Below, one piece after another: positions 27,349 to 36,273 of a DNA stretch of 64,000 bases (position 1 is its first letter; every line of letters begins with the position of its first letter). Where the stretch lies: contig JAHEZL010000002.1 of assembly GCA_023251095.1 (NCBI GenBank), positions 186,001 to 250,000 on the forward strand. Direction: 5' to 3'. Under the pieces are notes generated by a model that was given only the letters and a program-made list of their open reading frames with translations, searched no databases and had not been told where the DNA came from. This DNA is from Flavobacteriales bacterium (GTDB lineage Bacteria; Bacteroidota; Bacteroidia; Flavobacteriales_C; GCA-002722245). A program made the translations under genes and the position numbers.

Positions 27349-28221
27349 ATGAAAATTATAGTATTTCTCTTTTCCTTATTGATTTTGCAGGGTTGTTTGC
27401 CCGACGACAAGCAAATTTTTATTCCTGCTCATGAACCTAAACTGGTGGTGTTCACTCAGGTAATTCCCAACTCAGTAATGATTGTTGCGTTGGCAAAAAG
27501 TTTTTCTATTCTCGATTCGGGTTATACTGCTTCTGATGGCGGTAGTGGCAATGCCGACAGCACTTTACTGGCGAATTTATTGGTGGAGGATGCTACTGTT
27601 GTTATTTCCTATCAGGGCAAAACCGATACACTCATCAATATGGGGAAAGGAATTTACGTTAGCTTAACTATTCCGCAGGTGGTGGATGAGAACTATGAAC
27701 TTTCGGTAGTGGATCATAAATCCAAATTACAAATCACAGCTTCTGAAAGAATGTTGCCGCAGGTGAATTTAAACGACGCTTCTTTCAGCAAACAAACAAA
27801 CGGAACTTTTAAGTTGAATTATAGTTTTGAAGATCCTGCCGGCAGCAACTGGTACATGATGAATGTTTATCAGGTGGATTCTACTAAGCTGGATACCTCT
27901 CAGTTTCAGGTGCAAAATCTTTTTGGTAACGGTAGCAATCAGCTGGCGCAAACTTTGTTTTTTTCCGATCAGGGTTTTTCCGATAAAAACGCAGCGGGAT
28001 CTTTAGCCGTTGATATTGATACAAGTATTACAAAGGATTTCATTGTGACCCTGTCGAATATCAGTCCGCAATACTATAGCTATTTAGACAAGCGCAATAA
28101 AAGTCAGAATATCTTCACCGAAATTTTTAAAGAGGCCATTAATTATCCCACCAATGTGAAAGGTGGTTACGGCTTTTTTTTAACGCATCACCCTTCTATA
28201 AAATACATTCATCTTCCCTGA
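27349..28221 (+). CDS. DUF4249 lipoprotein, TonB receptor partner
   Basis: 290 residues with a lipoprotein signal (FLFSLLILQGC). A DUF4249-type body follows: LVVFTQVIPNS, LLVEDATVVISYQG, GIYVSLTIPQVVDENYELSV, VNLNDASF, NWYMMNVYQV. Presumed surface lipoprotein that works with the receptor next to it. ATG at 27349 chosen over an in-frame start five codons earlier that would spoil the signal peptide. Confidence 0.85.
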   Translation: MKIIVFLFSLLILQGCLPDDKQIFIPAHEPKLVVFTQVIPNSVMIVALAKSFSILDSGYTASDGGSGNADSTLLANLLVEDATVVISYQGKTDTLINMGKGIYVSLTIPQVVDENYELSVVDHKSKLQITASERMLPQVNLNDASFSKQTNGTFKLNYSFEDPAGSNWYMMNVYQVDSTKLDTSQFQVQNLFGNGSNQLAQTLFFSDQGFSDKNAAGSLAVDIDTSITKDFIVTLSNISPQYYSYLDKRNKSQNIFTEIFKEAINYPTNVKGGYGFFLTHHPSIKYIHLP

Positions 28222-28273
28222 TCATCAGAGTATCGTGAAAATGTAGTAATTTTCTTTTTTGAAATTATTCCAG

Positions 28274-29002
28274 ATGCAAACGAAATCGGATTTTAAAGCT
28301 TCCTACGACAAACAATACCAGGATTCAATTATTGAATGGCGCCAGGCCGGAGCCAATTATAAAGCAAAAAATGTGGTGGAATTAACTGCACATTTAAAAG
28401 CTAAAAAAGTTTTAGAAGTAGGTTGTGGCGAAGGAAGTATTTTGCAATTATTGTCCGACTGGAATTTTTGTGATGAATTGTTTGCCGTTGATATTTCGGA
28501 AAGTGGTGTGGCGCAAACACAGAAAAAAAATATCAAAAAATTAGTAGAGGTAAAAGTTTTCGACGGTTATAAATTGCCTTATCCCGATGGTCATTTTGAT
28601 TTGGCGTATTGTTCTCATGTTATTGAACATGTGGAGTATCCGCGACAAATCATCAGAGAAATACAAAGGGTTTCCAAACATCAGTTTTATGAGGTGCCGA
28701 TTGATTTTTCGTTTTATGTCGACAAAAAAATAAAGCATTTTCTGGCTTACGGCCACATCAATATTTTTACACCGGCCTTGTTTCGTTATCTGCTGTTGTC
28801 GGAAGGACACAAGGTTTTGAAAGACAAATGCGGATTGTATCCCGATGAGGTGAACCGGCATCTATTTAAAAACAACAAAGGAGGATACATTAAATACAAA
28901 TTAAAAACCGCAGTGCTTCGCGCTTTCCCTTATTTAATGGGAATTAAACCCAGCTATTATTCAGTGCTGGTAGATGGAAGTGGTGATGCAAAGATTTTTT
29001 AA
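28274..29002 (+). CDS. Class I SAM-dependent methyltransferase
   Basis: 242 residues with motif I VLEVGCGEGSILQL, motif II acid in FAVDISESGV and motif IV-like DLAYCSHVIEHVE. Looks like the methyltransferases of lipid or polysaccharide pathways (Methyltransf_11 type). Substrate unknown. The ATG at 28274 fits better than a TTG five codons upstream. Ends at the start of the 55-bp inverted repeat. Confidence 0.85.
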   Translation: MQTKSDFKASYDKQYQDSIIEWRQAGANYKAKNVVELTAHLKAKKVLEVGCGEGSILQLLSDWNFCDELFAVDISESGVAQTQKKNIKKLVEVKVFDGYKLPYPDGHFDLAYCSHVIEHVEYPRQIIREIQRVSKHQFYEVPIDFSFYVDKKIKHFLAYGHINIFTPALFRYLLLSEGHKVLKDKCGLYPDEVNRHLFKNNKGGYIKYKLKTAVLRAFPYLMGIKPSYYSVLVDGSGDAKIF

Positions 29003-29158
29003 AATCCCTCTGCCTGCGCACAGAATTCCTCCGCACCTCCCTTTTTCAAAGGGAGAAGTGCGCTCTCATCCATACTTAAATAATGGTTTTCAGGGCATGG
29101 GCCTCTCCCTTTGAAAAAGGGAGGTGCGGAGGAATTCTGTGCGCAGGCAGAGGGATTT
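29002..29158. repeat. Perfect 55-bp inverted repeat with 47-base spacer
   Basis: Arms 29002-29056 and 29104-29158 are exact reverse complements. Each arm carries its own small palindrome (CTCCCTTTTTCAAAGGGAG). Lies between converging genes and begins on the last base of the methyltransferase stop codon. As RNA it would be a very strong hairpin, so it can end transcripts from both sides; as DNA it looks like a mobile palindromic repeat. Confidence 0.9.
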
Positions 29159-29162
29159 ATTA

Positions 29163-31982
29163 CTACAACTTCGAAATAAACTCCGTTATTGAATTTTCAT
29201 CCTTAATTCCCAACTTATCTTTCAAGCGGTATTTTCTTTTCTCAACGCCACTGATGGAAATGTTTAGCAAATCAGCAATTTCCTTATTCGATTTACCCAT
29301 GCGTATGTGAGAACACATCAACATTGTGGATTCATTCATTTTTGGATCCAGTTGTTTCAGTTTCTGAAAAAAGTTGTCGTTGGTTTTATCAAAGTGCATT
29401 TGAAATTTTTCCCAGTTTTCCGTCTCTTTATCTTCTACTCCGATAGAGCGGATGAGAGTTTTAAGTTCGTTGGAATTTTTATCGTCTACTATATTTTTCG
29501 ACAATTGACTCAAATTGCTTTTCAAAAAAGTAAGGAATTGTTTTTTCTGAGTATAGTTCAAAGCGAGGAAAGCCATCTCGTCGTTTTTGCGTTGCAGCTC
29601 CATTTCCAGCAACTCGGTTTTATGTACTGCTTCCTTGTTTTGTAATTCCCGTGTTTTCTCCTGCTCCAGTTTTTTTCGTTGTGTATTGAAGCGGAAGCGA
29701 ACCACGCGAATGAGAATGAAAGTAATGGCGATGATCAACAGGAGATAAACAACATAAGCAAATTTCGAGCGGAACCAGGGAGGTGAAATGGTGAAAGTCA
29801 TTGTTCCGGCCGGACTCAGCGTTCCGTTCATTTCCGCCCATACTTTAAAAGTGTATTCTCCTTCGGGTAAGTTGGTGAATTCTTTGAAAGGGTTTTGCGA
29901 TAAATCTTTCCAGGTGATTTTTTTGTCTTTGGCACTCAATTCCGTGTGATAAAACACGTTGCTGTAGGTTCCATAAACAGGGATAGAAAAGTAAAATGCC
30001 AGGTTGTTGTATTTGTAGTTCAAGGCCATCGGGATATTATATCCCATTGACAGTACGGAGTCTTCCGGCAGGTTTAACAATTTTACGCTGCGGATCAAAC
30101 ATTTTGGCAGCGGTGTAGTGCTTTGAGGATGATAAATGGCAAAGCCTTGCTGGGAAGCGATCATATAGGAGTCTTCGCCCAGTTTCCCTACATATTCAGC
30201 ACTTCCCACCAATTTGTCTTTTAAGTTATTGGGGGAATGAGCGCCTACTATGTATTTCCCGTTGCTCAATTCAATGAAAACCGGACGCTCGTTTTGAATG
30301 AGATAAAGGGTTTGGTATTCTCCCTCTACTGCCCGCAGTCGGGTGGTAGATACTTTGATATCGCTGAAAGCCGGGTCTTTGATCAGAGCGTCTTTGTCGT
30401 CCAGATAATAAATTCCTCCTTCTGAGGACACTTTCAATTGATTGCCTACTTTGACGATGTCATTGAAATAGTCGGGAGTGAAATGGTATTTACTACAATA
30501 ATTTTCAACGGAAACAGCGTTTTTCAAATTTTTATCCAGTTCAATCCTGAACAATCCCGAAATTCCCTGAACCAACCAGAGGATTCCTTTATTGTCGAAT
30601 TCAAACATTCTGGCGGATTCCTTAAATCCGGAAATGGCATTTTTAAAAACCCAGTGTCCTTTTCGGAAAGCATAAATGCGGAGATCTTCATAAGTTCCGC
30701 ATATTAACAGCGTATCAATGTTGGGAATTCTTTTGAAAGTCCAGGCGCTTAAACCTGTTCCATCCGATATTCTTTTGGCCTTCCCATTGGTGATTTCATA
30801 AAATTCGTGTTCATCGGAACAAAGAATTACTCCTTTCAGAATTTTGACGTTGTTGGCCAGTAAGCCCACATTTTCTGCTTTAATAAAAGGTTTATTTTGA
30901 CTAGCCGACCAGTGGGGAGAATAATACAAACCCTGTGAGCTGCCTAAGTAAAGCGTGTCATTGTATAAAAGACTGGAGTAACCCATGCCTTCAAAATCCT
31001 GTAATTCATTAATGAATTCAAAAGAAGAACTCAGCTTCACCACCGCAATTCCATTGTTTAGCGGAGCCCATAAATCACCTTTTGAATCAAGATATAAGTT
31101 CCTGATATAGTTGCTTTTAAGTCCGCTCTTCTTATTGAAGCTTCTTAATATATTGCCATTCTCATTACAAATCAATATCCCCGATTCTTCCGTTCCAACA
31201 GCAAAAAGCTTGTTCCCAATGGCTACTGCTGAAGTAATAATGGTTTTTTCAGGAACACCATTGCGGGACAAAGGTGTTTTGCTTACTGCGCCGTGCTGTA
31301 CTTTAACAATTCCTCCCTTTTCAAATAAAGTATAATCTGATTCCCCATTCTTAAAGAAAGCGCAAAACACTTGATTATCAATATTTTGATGAGTAGGGAT
31401 TTTTACAAAAGCACCATCCACAATTTTCCCTAAACCCCTCATGCTTTCATATACCAGCAGCTCATTGCCGACCAGGCCGAGATAGGAAAACTGGGCCGGA
31501 TTGGATTTTTCATCCATGGCCGGATGAATAACGGTTACCGTTTTTCCATTGTAAACATAAATTGCTTCATAGGAAGAGAAATAAACATCTCCTTTATAAA
31601 AAGCGACGTGATAAATCACGCCTATTTTTTTATTTGATTCGATGATTTTGTTTTTGAGGGAAATAAATTTTGTTATTCCAACCTTGTCTTTTTCCAGGTA
31701 ACCTATGTCCCCAAAGGATCCCAGGAATATTTTACCTTCTTTGTCTTTAGCAAAACAACTCGGACTCTGACCGTTACTTACAGGTATGCGTCTCCAGTTG
31801 ATGCCGTCAAATTCCAATACCGAATAAGCATTGGCGATGTACATGATTCCAACAGAATCCTCTGTAGCTGAGTAGTTTATGGAGTGGCCAACGTAATCGT
31901 CAGTCGTGTAATTAAAAATTTCAGGTTGCGTTGCCTTAAGGACAAAAGGGAGAAATAATAAAAGTGCAAGTAGTTTTTTCAT
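29163..31982 (-). CDS. Membrane one-component regulator: beta-propeller sensor, triple-Tyr domain, LuxR-type HTH
   Basis: 939 residues. A signal peptide is followed by a two-component-regulator-propeller sensor (~20-640). A triple-tyrosine (Y_Y_Y) domain lies at ~650-735, one membrane helix at ~741-764, then a coiled coil (~765-810) and a LuxR-like helix-turn-helix at the end (~880-925, GKSNKEIADLLNISISGVEKRKYRLKDKLG). It has no kinase or receiver domain, so the sensor and DNA-binding parts sit on one chain across the inner membrane. Such proteins are known in Bacteroidota; ligand and targets unknown. Confidence 0.9.
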   Translation of the reverse strand: MKKLLALLLFLPFVLKATQPEIFNYTTDDYVGHSINYSATEDSVGIMYIANAYSVLEFDGINWRRIPVSNGQSPSCFAKDKEGKIFLGSFGDIGYLEKDKVGITKFISLKNKIIESNKKIGVIYHVAFYKGDVYFSSYEAIYVYNGKTVTVIHPAMDEKSNPAQFSYLGLVGNELLVYESMRGLGKIVDGAFVKIPTHQNIDNQVFCAFFKNGESDYTLFEKGGIVKVQHGAVSKTPLSRNGVPEKTIITSAVAIGNKLFAVGTEESGILICNENGNILRSFNKKSGLKSNYIRNLYLDSKGDLWAPLNNGIAVVKLSSSFEFINELQDFEGMGYSSLLYNDTLYLGSSQGLYYSPHWSASQNKPFIKAENVGLLANNVKILKGVILCSDEHEFYEITNGKAKRISDGTGLSAWTFKRIPNIDTLLICGTYEDLRIYAFRKGHWVFKNAISGFKESARMFEFDNKGILWLVQGISGLFRIELDKNLKNAVSVENYCSKYHFTPDYFNDIVKVGNQLKVSSEGGIYYLDDKDALIKDPAFSDIKVSTTRLRAVEGEYQTLYLIQNERPVFIELSNGKYIVGAHSPNNLKDKLVGSAEYVGKLGEDSYMIASQQGFAIYHPQSTTPLPKCLIRSVKLLNLPEDSVLSMGYNIPMALNYKYNNLAFYFSIPVYGTYSNVFYHTELSAKDKKITWKDLSQNPFKEFTNLPEGEYTFKVWAEMNGTLSPAGTMTFTISPPWFRSKFAYVVYLLLIIAITFILIRVVRFRFNTQRKKLEQEKTRELQNKEAVHKTELLEMELQRKNDEMAFLALNYTQKKQFLTFLKSNLSQLSKNIVDDKNSNELKTLIRSIGVEDKETENWEKFQMHFDKTNDNFFQKLKQLDPKMNESTMLMCSHIRMGKSNKEIADLLNISISGVEKRKYRLKDKLGIKDENSITEFISKL

Positions 31983-32163
31983 GAAAAATCTTCTTTTCTC
32001 GACTAAAAATAGAAAAAATATTCCACATAAATAATCTTGTCTTTAATTAAATATATGAAAATCAATTATTTACGTTAAACTGTCTTGGTATTGTCCGGTT
32101 ATAATTTTAAAAGCGTCCAGTGTATGTCAAGCCCATTTTCGTGCATCACCTTCCCTTATAGTA

Positions 32164-32171
32164 TATCTTTG
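32164..32171 (+). promoter_or_regulatory. -7 box of the AraC leader or a small RNA
   Basis: Exact TATCTTTG. A TTTC at 32137-32140 lies 23 bases upstream and may serve as the -33 element. Transcription would begin near 32175, 206 bases before the AraC ATG. Confidence 0.45.
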
Positions 32172-32199
32172 GTGTAAGAAAAGTAGATTGAATCCCCAA

Positions 32200-32240
32200 T
32201 AAAAACAGATGGCAGCACCCCAATGCTCCATCTGTTTTTA
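32200..32240 (+). terminator. Terminator-like hairpin 1 in the AraC leader
   Basis: 13-bp perfect stem (AAAAACAGATGG / CCATCTGTTTTT plus one T-A pair). The loop contains a further AGCA/TGCT pairing. With the promoter at 32164 it would give a small RNA of about 65 bases. Reads as a terminator in both directions. Confidence 0.65.
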
Positions 32241-32316
32241 AAAAGAGAAGAAAGAAGTTCTGAAGTTGATTAGGAGATTCAAATTTTTGGTTCGTTATAT
32301 TATAGGGGTATAGTAT

Positions 32317-32367
32317 ATGTTAGGTTTAGAAAAGAGGTTGTACGCACAACCTCTTTTCTTATTTTAG
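32317..32367 (+). CDS. Possible 16-residue leader peptide
   Basis: ATG to TAG, MLGLEKRLYAQPLFLF. It spans the whole second hairpin and stops 13 bases before the AraC start codon. A ribosome on this ORF would melt the hairpin, as in attenuation. ORFs this short arise by chance, so this is offered only because of its exact fit to the hairpin. Confidence 0.2.
   Translation: MLGLEKRLYAQPLFLF
32328..32359 (+). terminator. Terminator-like hairpin 2 just before the AraC gene
   Basis: 14-bp perfect stem AGAAAAGAGGTTGT / ACAACCTCTTTTCT with a 4-base loop, followed by TATTTT. It ends 21 bases before the AraC ATG, leaving no room for a separate promoter after it. Confidence 0.65.
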
Positions 32368-32380
32368 TGGAAATCATTCT

Positions 32381-33466
32381 ATGAGAAAAGTTTCTTTTAA
32401 AAGAATATCCCTTGCCATAATAGGTCTTTCCGTCCTGTTATCACTCATCTTGTTTTTCTTTAGAACCAGTGAAAAGAAATTATTTCCGGGCAATCCCGAT
32501 TTCAAAGTAAAATCTTACGATGATGCATTGGATGGCGGAAACACAAAAGTTCATTTTACGGTGGATACCTTAAAATATGCCCGCTTCGATTATGAGTTGG
32601 GGGATAAAATTCAATATCCTTATGCGGGGATGGATGTAGAGCCAATAAAGGAGACCGACTACTTTGACATCAGTTCTTATGAAAAAATAGTGCTTTCCCT
32701 CTCGGCCGAAAATTCTAAAATGATCCCTATCAACATCCGGGTGTATTGCGAAGGCTTTTCAAAATTGAATCAGCCCAACAGTTATATGAGTTATATCTAT
32801 AACATTGAAGATTCCCCGATCAACAACACTTATGAAGTTCCTATTGAAAAATTTATGGTGCCTGAATGGTGGTACAGCGATAACGGATTAGAGAACGGAA
32901 CCAAGCTCAAAGCTTCTTTTTCTAAAGTGCAATCCATCAATATTGAACAAGGGGCGGTTATAAAACCTCATACTAAGGATAAAATTACGGTGTATGAAAT
33001 TTCTCTCAGGAAATCGAATTATTGGTATTTATATGTATTGATTTTTGGAGTGTTAATTGGTTCAGCACTTTTGATTTACGATTATTCCCAGCGCAAGAAG
33101 ACAGTGTTTGTGCCTTATCAGTCGACCCCTGAAATTGTAGCTTCCGGAGATCTTTTGGAAAAGAAAATTCTGGAATATATTTCTTCCAATTATTCCAATC
33201 CCGAATTAGGATTAAGTCTCATTAATCAGGAAACGGGCGTGCCCGAAATCCGCATTTCAGCGATTATTAAAAACAAATACAATCTGTCGTTTAAGCAATA
33301 TCTTAATAATATCAGAATGACTGAGGCAAAGCGCTTGTTGAAAGAGAGCAATTCCAGTATTTCTGAAATCGCTTATTCAGTAGGCTACAGCAATGTTTCT
33401 CATTTCAACAGAGTATTTAAAACAGAGAATGGCATATCACCGGGTGATTACAGAAAGGCCGAATAA
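32381..33466 (+). CDS. Membrane-anchored AraC-family transcription regulator
   Basis: 361 residues. Membrane helix 1 at ~9-27 is followed by a periplasmic domain of ~180 residues with a beta-sandwich (carbohydrate-binding-like) pattern. Membrane helix 2 lies at ~213-232 (YWYLYVLIFGVLIGSALLIY). The C-terminal AraC HTH (~265-358) ends with ISEIAYSVGYSNVSHFNRVFK and GISPGDYRK. A one-component sensor that would carry an outside signal straight to DNA. Next to an adhesin gene with which it converges, two bases apart. Confidence 0.9.
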   Translation: MRKVSFKRISLAIIGLSVLLSLILFFFRTSEKKLFPGNPDFKVKSYDDALDGGNTKVHFTVDTLKYARFDYELGDKIQYPYAGMDVEPIKETDYFDISSYEKIVLSLSAENSKMIPINIRVYCEGFSKLNQPNSYMSYIYNIEDSPINNTYEVPIEKFMVPEWWYSDNGLENGTKLKASFSKVQSINIEQGAVIKPHTKDKITVYEISLRKSNYWYLYVLIFGVLIGSALLIYDYSQRKKTVFVPYQSTPEIVASGDLLEKKILEYISSNYSNPELGLSLINQETGVPEIRISAIIKNKYNLSFKQYLNNIRMTEAKRLLKESNSSISEIAYSVGYSNVSHFNRVFKTENGISPGDYRKAE

Positions 33467-33468
33467 AA

Positions 33469-35289
33469 TCAATGCAGCACAGTAACGCTTCCTACTTTTT
33501 CTTTTTTCTTATCTTCTGTCCAATAGATTTTCCAAACATATACATCCACCTGCACAGGTTTTCCTTTGTAAGTCCCGTCCCAACCCTCAGTGATATCAAA
33601 ACTTTCGTGAATCAGTTCTCCCCATCTGTTGAAAATCAGCAGATGAAAATCTTTTATGTTGATTCCTTCGGCATAAAACACATCGTTGTTTCCGTCTTTA
33701 TTTAAGGGCGTAAAAGCGTTGGGAACAAAGAGGGTATAAGGGCACCATTCATTTATTACAACAGTATCTTTGATACTGCAGGTTCCGTTGATCAGGGTTA
33801 AAGTATAAGTTCCTTCATGTGTAACGATAGTGGCCGACGTTGAATCACCATTGTCCCAAAGATAATGTTGTGCTCCGTTGCCCGCATCAAGTGTGATGGA
33901 ACGGATATCATCAAAACAAACAACGCTGTCGGTAAATAAATTGGAAAAGGGAAAAGGAGACACAGTAATTAAAACGGTGTCGTAAACCGGACAATTGGAA
34001 TCATAATAAGCTTTCAGTCGGATTTCAGAAGTGGTATTTACAACAATGGATGGTGTGGTTTCCGCTGTCGACCATAATAATTTTCCGCCGGTAAAATCAG
34101 AGTTAATCGTTGCCGATTGTCCTTGGCAAAGTCCGATATCCGGCCCCAGATCTATTACAGGTTTAGGAATGACGGTTAAAATTACTGAGTCTTTTGATTT
34201 GCAATTATTAGTGTCGGTGACCACAACACTATACGTTCCTGAGCTTGATTTTGAAATGCTTTGCGAACTTTCTCCCGATGACCAGAGATAGGAATCTCCC
34301 GGATTTCCTGCATCAAAAGTAAGTGCCGGACTTCCTTCACAAATGGATTGATCCAAACCTAAATTAACGGAGGGTTTATTGTTCACGGCAATATTTACCG
34401 TATCCTTCCAGGTTTCAAAACAATGACCGGTGATGTCCACAATGTACTGAGTATTTGCGCCCGGATAAAATATCGGATTGGGAGAAGAGGCTGAATTCAT
34501 TCCTGTTGTAGGCTGCCAGCTGTAAGTAAGATCTCCGCTTAAATCAATTTGAACGCTGTCGCCTGCGCAAAGAGCGGCATCCATTTTTTTGGAGTGTGTG
34601 AAATGAAATCCGCGCACACTCTGTTCATTGGTTGACCCACCGGTGGAGGCGGTAAATCCGTAATACACCATGTTGTTGCCTCCGAAAACAGAAGCAATGA
34701 TGTCATTGTTGTAAGTCAATCTTAAAGTACAGTCGAAATATACTTCCATGGTATGTGTGGCCGCATCCCATTTCACGCGGGCTTTATGCCATTGTCCGTT
34801 TTCAATATCAACGTTACTGACATTCGCCTGAATGGGTCCGGCCAAAAGCGTGGCAGGCAAACTATGATCGGCAATTCCATTTTTTTCAATGGCAATATGA
34901 TCATAAACGGGATCAAGATAATCGGTGTTTTGGTAAGTGTCGTATTCCACAATTAACGAAGGAGTGATACCCGTAGCACCCAATCCGCCACCCGCTCCGC
35001 CGGCATTGGTGCCTTGTCGCTGCAGAGTGAAAGTGATGCCGTCGGCACCGTCATCATGATTGCCGAAATAGCATTCGAAAAATATATCGAATGAATTGTT
35101 GAGGTCGATTTTATTCACATTCCAAACGCTTCCGTTTTGCCATTGAATATCTTGGGTGAGTCGGTAGGTTGTTGGATTTGTTTGTAAAGCTTTCCCCACC
35201 AGAGAATATTGAGCTCTGAGCGAAGAAAAGAAAAGGAAAAAAAATATAATCACTAAAAGGCAAAAGCCCGATGGTTTTGGTTTAAACAT
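33469..35289 (-). CDS. T9SS-secreted L-type lectin adhesin (606 residues)
   Basis: Signal peptide (to residue 26, LRA-Q), then a legume-type lectin domain (~27-235) with DDGADGITFTLQRQG, EYDTYQN and DHIAIEKNG. Several Ig/PKD-like Cys-containing repeats follow (SICEGSPALTFDAG, DIGLCQGQSATINS). A type B sorting domain ends the protein (NAFTPLNKDGNNDVF, FNRWGELIHES, WDGTYKGKPVQVDVYVWKI). The type B tail targets the protein through T9SS to the surface, where the lectin fold probably binds sugar. The N-terminal half is a close paralog of the protein at 47629-50628. Confidence 0.9.
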   Translation of the reverse strand: MFKPKPSGFCLLVIIFFFLFFSSLRAQYSLVGKALQTNPTTYRLTQDIQWQNGSVWNVNKIDLNNSFDIFFECYFGNHDDGADGITFTLQRQGTNAGGAGGGLGATGITPSLIVEYDTYQNTDYLDPVYDHIAIEKNGIADHSLPATLLAGPIQANVSNVDIENGQWHKARVKWDAATHTMEVYFDCTLRLTYNNDIIASVFGGNNMVYYGFTASTGGSTNEQSVRGFHFTHSKKMDAALCAGDSVQIDLSGDLTYSWQPTTGMNSASSPNPIFYPGANTQYIVDITGHCFETWKDTVNIAVNNKPSVNLGLDQSICEGSPALTFDAGNPGDSYLWSSGESSQSISKSSSGTYSVVVTDTNNCKSKDSVILTVIPKPVIDLGPDIGLCQGQSATINSDFTGGKLLWSTAETTPSIVVNTTSEIRLKAYYDSNCPVYDTVLITVSPFPFSNLFTDSVVCFDDIRSITLDAGNGAQHYLWDNGDSTSATIVTHEGTYTLTLINGTCSIKDTVVINEWCPYTLFVPNAFTPLNKDGNNDVFYAEGINIKDFHLLIFNRWGELIHESFDITEGWDGTYKGKPVQVDVYVWKIYWTEDKKKEKVGSVTVLH

Positions 35290-35510
35290 ATATTACAAAA
35301 GTTTTACCCCCAAGTAAAAAATTGAATTCACTCCAAAGTAGAGAGGAATTCTTCTAAAACCAAGGAAAAATGAAAATAAAAATTTTGTAACTATTTGATA
35401 TATAGATTATTACATTGAAATGGATTTGCATTTACACAGCAAAAAGCCATTTTATAAAGGATTGATAAATAGTGTTTTGTGATTTTTTTTTCGCGCTTTG
35501 TTTTGCGCTT
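35290..35510 (-). promoter_or_regulatory. Upstream module shared with the second lectin adhesin
   Basis: Aligns in order with 50629-50857. Shared blocks, read on the plus strand: ACAAAAGTTTTACCCCC, AAGGAAAAA, TTGATATATA (35395-35404), ATTTGCATTTAC-CAGCAAAAAGC (from 35424) and CGCGCTT near 35490-35510. Distances to the start codon differ by only three bases. TTTTACCCCCAAGTAAAA (35302-35319) is a short hairpin 13 bases upstream of the gene. No exact -7 box found. The last bases overlap the glycosyltransferase stop. Confidence 0.75.
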
Positions 35511-36273
35511 AAGATGCAATGGATTTCTTCTTTTGTAAAAGAGATAATTTGTGGTATTTCAGGTAAGTGGCATAGGCGGAAATTCGCGCAATGGTAAAAC
35601 CGGTATAGCCGTCTAAAAAACCGAGCTTCATAAAATAATCGCGGATAAATTTTACAAGCGGACTGAAAATCAGTTTGTGCCATTTTGCTTTCGCTCCTTT
35701 TGAATACAACTCATTTGCGGCAATGGAAGTGAAGTTTTCTAATTGCTGATAATGTTGTTCACGGTTGTAATAGCTGTAGTGCAGACAATCACCGGGTAAA
35801 TGCAAAATATTTTGAGGCGGATTGGAAATTAATTCTTCATGCAGATGTCCTTGCCATTGTGTTGTTTTCCGATTGAAAAAACGTACTTTTTTATCGGGAT
35901 ACCATCCTCCGTGTTTCACCCATTTTCCACAATAATTGGTAAGGCGATTGAAAGACGCTGTTTGAAATGCATTTTCTGTTTTCAACTTCCCAAGAGACGC
36001 TTTCAATTCATCTGTAAGGGCTTCATCTGCGTCTAGCGATAAAATCCAGTCGTGTTTCGCCTGCTCATTCCCGAAATTTTTTGAACGGGAATATCCTTCC
36101 CAGGCATGGGAAATAAAATTCACTTTAAATTTGGTGCATATTTCCGCTGTTTGATCACTTGAAAAAGAATCTACAACAACAATATCATCGGCAATTCCTT
36201 CCAGTGAACGCAAACAACGTTCAATGTTTTTTTCTTCGTTGAAGGTGATTATAACTGCAGAAATTTTTGTCAT
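35509..36273 (-). CDS. Family 2 glycosyltransferase (LPS core type)
   Basis: 254 residues with a GT-A fold: SAVIITFNEEKNIERCL at the N-terminus, the metal-binding DxD as LDADEAL, then NFGNEQAKHDWILS. Resembles WaaE/KdtX-type glucosyltransferases acting on lipopolysaccharide core. C-terminal membrane-associated helices (FSPLVKFIRDYFMKLGFLDG) are typical. Overlaps the M28 peptidase gene by four bases. Sugar and acceptor not predictable. Confidence 0.88.
   Translation of the reverse strand: MTKISAVIITFNEEKNIERCLRSLEGIADDIVVVDSFSSDQTAEICTKFKVNFISHAWEGYSRSKNFGNEQAKHDWILSLDADEALTDELKASLGKLKTENAFQTASFNRLTNYCGKWVKHGGWYPDKKVRFFNRKTTQWQGHLHEELISNPPQNILHLPGDCLHYSYYNREQHYQQLENFTSIAANELYSKGAKAKWHKLIFSPLVKFIRDYFMKLGFLDGYTGFTIARISAYATYLKYHKLSLLQKKKSIAS

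Larger units (their letters stand above)
31983..32380. other. 398-base divergent intergenic region with structured leader of the AraC gene
   Basis: Separates the triple-Tyr regulator (minus) from the AraC regulator (plus). It holds a perfect -7 box (32164-32171) reading toward AraC and two strong hairpins with T-rich tails (32200-32240 and 32328-32359). An ORF of 16 codons (32317-32367) runs over the second hairpin. Bases 31983-32160 show no feature I can name. Confidence 0.6.

Noticed and set aside
32209-32241. 10-codon ORF MAAPQCSICF inside leader hairpin 1
   Set aside because: So short that chance is the likelier explanation; no spacing or codon signal supports it.
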